DNA of 15,650 nucleotides, taken from contig CATPBF010000017.1 of NCBI GenBank assembly GCA_955652585.1, positions 1 through 15,650 on the forward strand, given 5' to 3'. The notes beneath the pieces were generated by a model. It saw only the letters and a list, made by a program, of their open reading frames with translations. It did not search any database and was not told where the DNA came from. This DNA comes from Candidatus Dormiibacterota bacterium (GTDB lineage: Bacteria; Chloroflexota; Dormibacteria; Dormibacterales; Dormibacteraceae). A program made the position numbers and the translations under genes. Of the stretch, positions 8,601 through 13,635 are shown piece after piece. The stretch's first letter is position 1; every line of letters begins with the position of its first letter.

Positions 8601-9210
8601 CGCATGGGCGCTCGACACTGTGCTGAATCAGCTCTGCAAGTGGCTCGAGGCGGGAATCGACGTCTCGGTGGCGCTCAACGTGTCGCCGCGGATCATCGAG
8701 GACCACTCGCTGGAGGAGATGGTGGCGCAAGCGCTGGCCGCGTCCAAGGTGGAGCCGCGTCGCCTCACGCTCGAGATCACCGAGGGCGTGGCCATGGCCG
8801 CCGCCGCGGCGAAAGCCCTTCATACCCTCAGCGAGATGGGCGTGCGCCTCTCGCTCGACGACTTCGGAACCGGCTATTCCTCCCTGCTATACCTGATGCG
8901 CCTGCCGCTGCACGAGATCAAAATCGACCGCTCGTTCGTCGCCGGGCTGGGCACCGAGCCCGACTCCGGCGCCATCGTCCGCTCCGCGGTCGGTCTCGGC
9001 CACAACCTTGGGCTGCGGGTGGTGGCGGAAGGAGTGCAGGAGCGGGCGGCCGAGGCGGTCTTGATCGAAGCGGGCTGTGACACCGCGCAGGGCTTCCTCT
9101 ACGGCCGGCCGGTCGCCGAGGCGGACATGACCGCCCTGCTCCTGACCAACCCGGGGTCGAAGGGCGCCGCCATCGGATCGCCGGAGCGTGAGGGTAGCCC
9201 CGCGTCGTAG
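5632..9210 (+). CDS. Membrane PAS/GAF sensor with GGDEF and EAL domains
   Basis: This 1192-residue protein starts at GTG 5632. About six hydrophobic segments (residues 32-193) form a membrane sensor region. PAS domains follow at about 205-325 and 330-455, a GAF domain at about 455-620 and a third PAS at about 625-745. The diguanylate cyclase domain (about 750-915) has DALTGLPNR, an intact GGDEF at 831-835 and an RxxD inhibitory site (Arg822-Asp825) exactly five residues before it. The EAL domain (about 925-1170) has EAL at 958-960, LEITEG, DDFGTGYSS starting at 1076, KIDRSF, VVAEGVQ and AQGFLYGRP. All usual catalytic residues appear present. The protein could therefore both make c-di-GMP from GTP and cleave it to pGpG, with the balance set by the sensor domains. 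Its TAG overlaps the GTG of the rmlD-like gene by one base, suggesting translational coupling. Confidence 0.94.
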   Translation: MSAERNQSAGESAGNPFSLISGAWPGAEPLRSWRLAIVNGIAASAIILAVAFRLWEAHLPSNVVREELVLIGAGLVFAVIAISVRVSRLAANLGIQLLMMVVSAVLTVLVLGVAGPWLGDDLPPLAAAVFATILLYFELGLHARHFAYLFAIALAGVGALWIYAVTALMVTFGAIALWTLVLFGLGLLAFLTRRAVDRDLRVQVDRQASLLISISDLGEGLLITEEGRYVASNDAYLKLTGYTQEELRALPSLIELAPEEEKEALAANLSIRFDTDAAPVRYQAGLIRKDGRRLQLEVAIHRVVAEGRHRLLALVSDITERYRAEQAERESEMRFRTLFEQAQAGMSFASLDGKIMSVNQAYCELLGYSADELKSMSVYDVTFRDDVAATKEAHRQMMAGEATNLRYEKRFLRKDGDQVWADVAVRLVRDAADKPLYFQTVIIDIRDRKSSEVLQSARFAVTQALLTSPGWDRAAPHVLEGLCETLDWELAEYWEVDLAREAMHFVTSWKRPGRDTSAYEATAKDAAFHRGGGLAGQVWESGAPIAITDVAADGSVRSAAALAVGLKGIVGFPVRSGRRVVGMISLHTWAPRHLDDGLVAVMNDIGSQIGEFVERKRAELALQDSEKRTRSVLDNVSDGLATLDQASVIESANPAVVKLFGYLEEELMGQPVDILIATTHRSAFVNYLQRRLKLDLPASGAHDTMGKRKNGSLFPLEFVVSSMHVGSRHLFIATMRDISERKAHTDALEYQALHDALTGLPNRSLFGDRLRQALLSARRNQRMFGVLLLDLDRFKDINDALGHDRGDSLLQEVTARLRGVLRATDTIARLGGDEFAVLTTDAKHPDDVVSTARKILAALEGPFAIGDQMVETGASIGIALYPVHGDDPGTLLRRADVAMYVAKRSGGGCSLYAPEQEAQSLRRSGLAGELRRSIPQGEMVLHYQPQVLLSTGTTYSVEALVRWNHPREGLMPPDRFIPMTEETGVIHPLTAWALDTVLNQLCKWLEAGIDVSVALNVSPRIIEDHSLEEMVAQALAASKVEPRRLTLEITEGVAMAAAAAKALHTLSEMGVRLSLDDFGTGYSSLLYLMRLPLHEIKIDRSFVAGLGTEPDSGAIVRSAVGLGHNLGLRVVAEGVQERAAEAVLIEAGCDTAQGFLYGRPVAEADMTALLLTNPGSKGAAIGSPEREGSPAS

Positions 9211-10043
9211 TGAAGGCCTTGGTGCTCGGGGCCGGCGGCCTGCTTGGATCCGAGCTCATGAAGCTGCTCCCGGACGCAGTCGGCCTGACTCGGGCCCAGA
9301 TGTCGGTGACCGACCTGGCGGCGATGAATGGAGCGCTGCCCCACTTTGAGGCCAACGTCGTTTTCAACTGCGCCGCGTACAACGCGGTCGATCGAGCCGA
9401 GGCCGAGCAGGATGCCGCCTATCAGGTCAATGCGCAGGGAGCGTTCAACGTCGCCCTCGCCTGCGCGCAGAACGCGGTGCGCCTCATCCACTTCTCCACG
9501 AACTTTGTTTTCAGCGGCGGGCTCGACCGCCCATACGTCGAGGCCGACGAGGTGGGTCCACTCGGTGTGTACGGGAAGTCAAAGCTGGAGGGTGAGAAGC
9601 TCACGTCGATGGTCATGCCGCAGGCGCTGATCATCCGCACCGCGGCGCTGTTCGGAGGAGGCGGTGACGGCGGGCGGCTGAGCTTTCCGGAACGCATCCT
9701 CGAACATGCAGCCGCGGGCGAGCGACTCCGTGTTGTGTCCGACCAGACCGTCAACCCGACCTACGCGGCGGACCTTGCGGCGGCAGCCATCGCGCTGGCG
9801 TCAACCGATATGGACGGCGTGGTCCATGTCACGGCTGGGGGCTGCTCGAGCTGGGATGAGCTGGCCCGCGCCACCCTGGCTGGATTCGGGGTGTCCGGAA
9901 GGGTCGAGCCCGTGTCCACCGCCGAGCTCGCGGCTACGGCGCCACGACCGCGCAACGGGTGCCTCGGATCGACCCGGACCCAGGCGCTGCGGCACTGGCG
10001 AGAAGCACTTGAAGAGTGGGCCGATGTGCACCGCAAGGCTTAA
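9210..10043 (+). CDS. rfbD: RmlD-like dTDP-4-dehydrorhamnose reductase
   Basis: This 277-residue extended short-chain dehydrogenase starts at GTG 9210, sharing one base with the preceding stop. The Rossmann glycine motif GAGGLLGSE begins near residue 8, and the catalytic YGKSK places Tyr121 and Lys125. NCAAYNAVDRAE and VNPTYAADLA are typical of RmlD/RfbD, which reduces dTDP-4-dehydro-L-rhamnose to dTDP-L-rhamnose with NAD(P)H. The usual STDYVFDG is STNFVFSGG here, so cofactor or substrate details may differ. The partner genes rmlA, rmlB and rmlC are not in the window. Its product would feed a rhamnose-containing surface polysaccharide, consistent with the glycosyltransferases downstream. A related NDP-sugar reductase specificity cannot be excluded. 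Confidence 0.82.
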   Translation: MKALVLGAGGLLGSELMKLLPDAVGLTRAQMSVTDLAAMNGALPHFEANVVFNCAAYNAVDRAEAEQDAAYQVNAQGAFNVALACAQNAVRLIHFSTNFVFSGGLDRPYVEADEVGPLGVYGKSKLEGEKLTSMVMPQALIIRTAALFGGGGDGGRLSFPERILEHAAAGERLRVVSDQTVNPTYAADLAAAAIALASTDMDGVVHVTAGGCSSWDELARATLAGFGVSGRVEPVSTAELAATAPRPRNGCLGSTRTQALRHWREALEEWADVHRKA

Positions 10044-10087
10044 AAAAGGCTCGGGCCGGGCGATTTCTCGACACCGGCACCGAGCTT
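10041..10087 (-). terminator. Hairpin with T-tract on the minus strand
   Basis: GCTCGGGCCGG (10049-10059) pairs with CCGGC-A-CCGAGC (10074-10085) to give an 11-bp stem with one bulged base and a 14-base loop. On the + strand the hairpin is preceded by six or more A residues, which read as TTTTTT after the hairpin on the minus strand. As an intrinsic terminator it would therefore work on minus-strand transcription. For the + strand it follows the rfbD stop but lacks a T run. No minus-strand gene that needs it is evident. Confidence 0.35.
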
Positions 10088-10271
10088 GGCTGCGGGGGGT
10101 GAGGTTCGATGTATTCGAGGTGAGCCCCGGCCTCCATCCTTCCTGAAGGTCCTCCCGACCGGAACGCCTCGGCACAAGAGTGTGGCAGAGAACCCATCGT
10201 GAATCAATCCGTCAATGCAAGATTTCAACGACAAACCGACTGCGGCCCTTTGGAATTACCAAGGTCCCGGT

Positions 10272-10302
10272 TTGCGGCAGGCGACTCCCAAATGCTTATG
10301 AT
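10272..10302 (+). promoter_or_regulatory. Possible promoter of the polysaccharide operon
   Basis: TATGAT (10297-10302) matches 5 of 6 bases of the -10 consensus. TTGCGG (10272-10277) is a weak -35 match with a long 19-base spacing. It lies in the 279-base gap between rfbD and the regulator gene, 20 bases before the proposed start. Transcription beginning around 10309 would give a very short leader, in keeping with the lack of a Shine-Dalgarno sequence. Confidence 0.35.
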
Positions 10303-10312
10303 GCGTTGCTTC

Positions 10313-10330
10313 TGCACACGACTTGCACAC
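10313..10330 (+). promoter_or_regulatory. Direct repeat TGCACAC, possible regulator binding site
   Basis: TGCACAC occurs at 10313-10319 and again at 10324-10330, spaced 11 bases start to start, about one helical turn. The second copy overlaps the proposed TTG start of the tandem-HTH gene. Direct rather than inverted repeats are what BldC-type MerR relatives bind, so this could be an autoregulatory site. This is inferred from position and spacing only. Confidence 0.3.
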
Positions 10331-10679
10331 TTTGCTCAGTTCGAACGATTTAGCACATCGCCTTGGTATCAGCCGAGCGACGGTACTGCGTGCCGTCGCG
10401 AGGGGGCTGCTCAAGCCTGCCCAGGTCACGCCGGGCGGCCATCGCCGCTTCCTGCCTCTGGACGTGGAGGGACTGGGGAGCCGCCTGGCGACTGGCGAGC
10501 TCATCGGCTCGAGTGAGGCGGCGCGGCAGCTCGGCGTCAGCCAGCAGACCTTGAACCGAGCTGTCCGCAACGGCAGCGTGCGTCCCGCGGTGGTCACGCC
10601 GGGCGGTCACCGGCGTTTTTCGAGCTCAGACATTGCCGAGTCGCGGCGCGAAGCTGCCAACGGCGGAGTGTCAGGTTGA
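10323..10679 (+). CDS. Tandem BldC/MerR-like HTH DNA-binding protein
   Basis: This 118-residue protein consists of two similar MerR-type winged helix-turn-helix units. Unit one (about 8-47) reads LAHRLGISRATVLRAVARG then VTPGGHRRF. Unit two (about 64-103) has AARQLGVSQQTLNRAVRNG then VTPGGHRRF, offset by exactly 56 codons. The GGHRR wing is typical of BldC and related excisionase-like regulators, which bind direct repeats. No ligand-binding or dimerisation domain follows, so it probably acts as a covalent pseudo-dimer on DNA. The start is uncertain: TTG 10323 is the first in frame, TTG 10332 is an alternative, and neither has a Shine-Dalgarno sequence. Its TGA overlaps the ATG of the glycosyltransferase gene (TGATG), so it is most likely the operon's own regulator. 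Confidence 0.82.
   Translation: MHTLLSSNDLAHRLGISRATVLRAVARGLLKPAQVTPGGHRRFLPLDVEGLGSRLATGELIGSSEAARQLGVSQQTLNRAVRNGSVRPAVVTPGGHRRFSSSDIAESRREAANGGVSG
10424..10606 (+). repeat. Internal duplication in the tandem-HTH gene
   Basis: GGTCACGCCGGGCGG is found at 10424-10438 and again at 10592-10606, 168 bases (56 codons) apart and in the same reading frame. It encodes the VTPGGH part of both DNA-binding wings. The surrounding codons have diverged, so this marks an older intragenic duplication. Confidence 0.75.
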
Positions 10680-13051
10680 TGGCCGGAGAGACTCCGCCCG
10701 CGCACGAAAAGCCGAGGACCGACCGGGCTCAGCTCCTCTGGTCAGTCCTCCTCAACACAATCGTGTTGTTCGCGATCGTCGTCTCGATCATCCCCATCGC
10801 GCTCCTGGTGCGGGGGTTCGTCGAACTGGTCAGAAGATCGCAGGCGCTCTCTGGCGCGGACCTGATTGCGTACAGCTTCGCGTTCACCGGACTCTTCCTC
10901 GGCGCCATCTTCTTCACATACGCGATCAAGTACTACCTGGGCACCGCGATCGTGCTGCTGACGACGCTTGCGTCCGGCGGTCGCAACGGCAACGGCAACG
11001 GGCATTCGCGCCCTGACGGCGACCGGCACGCAGCCGGCCTCAGCCGCATCAATCGCAATCCCAACGGCAACGGCAACGGATACCACATCGACCTCGGGTA
11101 CCACCCGTTCGTGTCGATCCACGTCGCAGCCTATAACGAAAAGCGCGTCATCGAGCGCCTCCTCACGTGCCTCGAACAGCTCGACTACCCGGAGTACGAG
11201 GTCGTGGTCGTCGACGACTCCACGGACGAGTCCGTGCAGATCCTGGAGCGCTGGCAGGGCCGGCCCCGTTTCAAGATCGGGCACCGCGCCAGCCGGCTGG
11301 GATTCAAAGGAGGAGCACTCCGCGAGGCCCTAAAGGTCATGGATCCGCGCGCCGAATACGTCGTGATCTTCGACGCGGACTCGATGCCGTTCCCCGACTC
11401 GATCGAACGCTTCCTTCCTTACTTCTATCAGACCAACGGCGACAAAGAAGTCAAGCGGCGAGAGGACGTAGCCGCCGTGCAGAGCTATCAGTGGCACGTG
11501 CTCAACAAGTCCGAGAGCTGGCTGACCGAGGCGGTGCGCGCCGAGTACGCAGGCAGCTACATGGTCGAGCGCCCGTTCCAGGACGCGGTGGGCTCGCTGA
11601 AGATGATCGCGGGCACCGCGTACATGATCCGCGCGGACATCCTGCGCGAGGTCGGCTGGGGCACGAGCCTGACGGAGGACTGGGAGCTCACTCTCAAGCT
11701 CTACGCGCGCGGCTACAAAGTCGCGTACACGCCTTGGGCCGAAACTCCGGCCGAGTGCGTCAGCACCTTTGCGAGGTTCGCGCGCCAGCGGATGCGCTGG
11801 GCGGAAGGGCACACGTTCAACGTGCGGAAGTGGTTTCTGCCGATCATGCTGTCCCCCTTTGTCCGCCCGCTCGAGAAGCTCGAGTTCCTCTACGACGCCG
11901 CCTACTACCTCCAGGCCGCGTTGTTCGTCGTTGGGACGCTCAGCTGGCTCTTGGCCGAAATCGTGTTCCACGCGCACATCCCTGGATGGACCGTGGCGCT
12001 CGGCTGGTCGCTCGTCTTTTCGAACATATTCGCGCTGCCGTTGATGAACCTCGGCGGTCTGATCCTCGAGGACGCTCCGAAGCGCGACCTGCAGGGCGTG
12101 CTCGGCGCTCTCGTCCTTTCCTTTGCGCTGGTCCCGTTCCAGGGCTGGGCTGCCATGAAGGGCCTGCTGCAGAAAGAAGAGGGGCCGTGGTTCCGAACGC
12201 CGAAGACTGGGATCATCACCGACGAGGTCCAGCACCTGCGCCGGCTGCACTTGCTCCGGCGGTGGCTGCTCGGCCGTCGCTCCGGCGGCTATGCCCGCAC
12301 CCCAATGGCGGCAGTCGCGACCGCTGCTCCGAGCGCGCGCGTGCGGACAGGCGGTCGAAGCCCACGCCTCGGCTGGGTTGTAGCCGGCTCGCTGGTCCTG
12401 GCCCTGGCCGCGCTCGCATGGGGATCGGTCAATGCTCCTCTGGTCGCAGCGGCCGGCAACCCGCTATACCTGCATGGAACGGGCGCGGGGCCCGCATGCG
12501 CGCCCGGGTCCATGAGCCCGGCCGCGGGCAACAAGGCGCCAGCCTGCAGCATCAATGACGCGATTGGGGTGTTTTCCTTTTCGGGGCTGCCGGCGCAAGT
12601 CGTGCCAGCCGGGTCGTGGTCATTCACCATGTACTGGACTCCGGCGGGCCCTGTGCCACTGTCACACATCTCGCTCAGCGTGGGTGTGTCAGCTGGTCCG
12701 AGCTGTGCGGGTTTCGTCGCCTCGATTCCAAGGGCGGGCACCACATGGACTACGACCTTCGGAGCCAACGGAGTTCATACGACGAGCCCGTTCACCGTCA
12801 GCACCAGCGCGCCTCAGCTCGCGTTGGTGATCCCAGCCGGCGGATCGCTATGCCTTCGCGCCGACATCAGCGTAGAAGAGGACGACGTTCCCATGCGGTA
12901 CGACGGGCCGGCCGGCGTGGCGGACACGCGGCTCATCCCACCCTTCACCGTGGTGCCGGAATCACTCCTCGGCCTCGTCGGTGTCGCCCTGCTGGTGCCA
13001 CTCGTGACGGGCCGGCGCCGGCTGCTCGCGTTGCTGAGGGTGCGCGGATGA
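10679..13051 (+). CDS. Processive GT2 glycosyltransferase with exported PEP-CTERM-like tail
   Basis: This 790-residue protein starts at ATG 10679, overlapping the previous stop. Two TM regions (about 19-50 and 62-98) are followed by a Gly/Asn-rich linker and a cytoplasmic GT-A domain. That domain has VVVDDSTDES (Asp179/Asp180), DAD at 232-234, TED ending at Asp334 and QRMRW at 370-374. These are the marks of processive synthases such as cellulose and hyaluronan synthases. Three or so further TM segments and WFRTPKTG follow. No PilZ domain is seen. Unusually, the chain continues with a signal-anchor-like helix (about 564-582), about 175 exported residues with four or more Cys, and a tail. The tail has Val-Pro-Glu-Ser (759-762), a hydrophobic helix (763-778) and RRR (779-781), resembling an exosortase sorting signal. 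The sugar polymerised is unknown. Its stop overlaps the exosortase start (ATGA). Confidence 0.92.
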   Translation: MAGETPPAHEKPRTDRAQLLWSVLLNTIVLFAIVVSIIPIALLVRGFVELVRRSQALSGADLIAYSFAFTGLFLGAIFFTYAIKYYLGTAIVLLTTLASGGRNGNGNGHSRPDGDRHAAGLSRINRNPNGNGNGYHIDLGYHPFVSIHVAAYNEKRVIERLLTCLEQLDYPEYEVVVVDDSTDESVQILERWQGRPRFKIGHRASRLGFKGGALREALKVMDPRAEYVVIFDADSMPFPDSIERFLPYFYQTNGDKEVKRREDVAAVQSYQWHVLNKSESWLTEAVRAEYAGSYMVERPFQDAVGSLKMIAGTAYMIRADILREVGWGTSLTEDWELTLKLYARGYKVAYTPWAETPAECVSTFARFARQRMRWAEGHTFNVRKWFLPIMLSPFVRPLEKLEFLYDAAYYLQAALFVVGTLSWLLAEIVFHAHIPGWTVALGWSLVFSNIFALPLMNLGGLILEDAPKRDLQGVLGALVLSFALVPFQGWAAMKGLLQKEEGPWFRTPKTGIITDEVQHLRRLHLLRRWLLGRRSGGYARTPMAAVATAAPSARVRTGGRSPRLGWVVAGSLVLALAALAWGSVNAPLVAAAGNPLYLHGTGAGPACAPGSMSPAAGNKAPACSINDAIGVFSFSGLPAQVVPAGSWSFTMYWTPAGPVPLSHISLSVGVSAGPSCAGFVASIPRAGTTWTTTFGANGVHTTSPFTVSTSAPQLALVIPAGGSLCLRADISVEEDDVPMRYDGPAGVADTRLIPPFTVVPESLLGLVGVALLVPLVTGRRRLLALLRVRG
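10984..11079 (+). repeat. Two identical CAACGG triplet arrays coding Asn-Gly runs
   Basis: Three copies of CAACGG lie at 10984-11001 and three more at 11062-11079, an identical 18-base sequence. They encode NGNGNG at residues 103-108 and 129-134 of the glycosyltransferase, in the cytoplasmic linker between the second TM region and the catalytic domain. The arrays look prone to slippage in 6-base steps, which would change linker length without shifting the frame. Confidence 0.8.
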
Positions 13052-13635
13052 AGCCGCGGGACCGCGATGCCGTCAACATCACGCTGATCGCGATCTCCTG
13101 CGGGCTCCTGATGGTGCTGCCGCTGGTCACCACATTTGACGATTTCCTGACGTCGTGGGCGCTGCAGCTGGGCGTCAACAACCCGCTGCAGGCGATCGTG
13201 CCGGTCGAGGCGCGCATGGTGGTCAGCCTGCTGGGGCTCGCCGGCATCCACGCCGCCGCCTCGGGCAGCAACATCGTGGTCTGGGACTCCGCCGGAGCGA
13301 TGCACGCGCTGTTCATCTCCTGGAACTGCATCGGCTGGCAGAGTCTTGTGCTCCTCGGCGTGAGCTTCTTCTCCGGTTTGCGCGGGCAGCAGGCGCTCGC
13401 ATCGCGGATCCAGGTGATCGTCATCGGGGTGGCGGGAACTATGCTCCTCAACCTCGTCCGCGTCGCCGCGGTCGCGGCCGTTGAGGCCAGGTGGGGTCAC
13501 CTGCCGGCGCTGATGCTCCACGACTACGGTGGCACCATCCTTGTCATCGGATGGCTCTTCCTCTTCTGGATCGCCGTGCAGCGCTGGATTCTGGTAGTAG
13601 CAGCGTCGCCTGAAGTGGGCATGGTTCCGTCATGA
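13048..13635 (+). CDS. Exosortase/archaeosortase-family membrane transpeptidase
   Basis: This 195-residue polytopic membrane protein has about five to six hydrophobic segments. It carries the three conserved residues of the exosortase/archaeosortase family in the right order. Cys94 is in SWNCIGWQS, Arg138 in LLNLVRVAA and His158 in LMLHDYGG, each at the edge of a predicted membrane segment. Family members are thought to cut C-terminal signals of the PEP-CTERM type at the membrane and transfer the protein, often to a lipid or glycan carrier, in association with exopolysaccharide genes. I chose ATG 13048 because it overlaps the upstream stop as ATGA; the same frame stays open back to 12616, but that part lies over the glycosyltransferase gene. 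The likely substrate is the VPES tail encoded just before it. The subfamily cannot be fixed by eye. Confidence 0.85.
   Translation: MKPRDRDAVNITLIAISCGLLMVLPLVTTFDDFLTSWALQLGVNNPLQAIVPVEARMVVSLLGLAGIHAAASGSNIVVWDSAGAMHALFISWNCIGWQSLVLLGVSFFSGLRGQQALASRIQVIVIGVAGTMLLNLVRVAAVAAVEARWGHLPALMLHDYGGTILVIGWLFLFWIAVQRWILVVAASPEVGMVPS

Noticed and set aside
10040..10234. 64-codon minus-strand frame in the rfbD to regulator gap
   Set aside because: It has no ribosome binding site or recognisable motif, and its stop falls inside the A/T-run of the hairpin. A small RNA would fit the terminator better than this peptide.
10199..10516. 105-codon + strand frame starting GTG 10199
   Set aside because: Its second half is an out-of-frame reading of the tandem-HTH gene, and the translation has no domain signal.
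12130..12300. PilZ domain for c-di-GMP control after the GT2 core
   Set aside because: I looked for the RxxxR and DxSxxG motifs after the last synthase membrane segment. The region is a short basic stretch followed by an Ala/Ser-rich linker, with no such motifs.
12616..13047. Upstream extension of the exosortase reading frame back to 12616
   Set aside because: The frame is open, but it lies over the C-terminal exported domain of the glycosyltransferase, and its translation is Arg- and His-rich with no family resemblance. The ATGA overlap at 13048 is the natural start.
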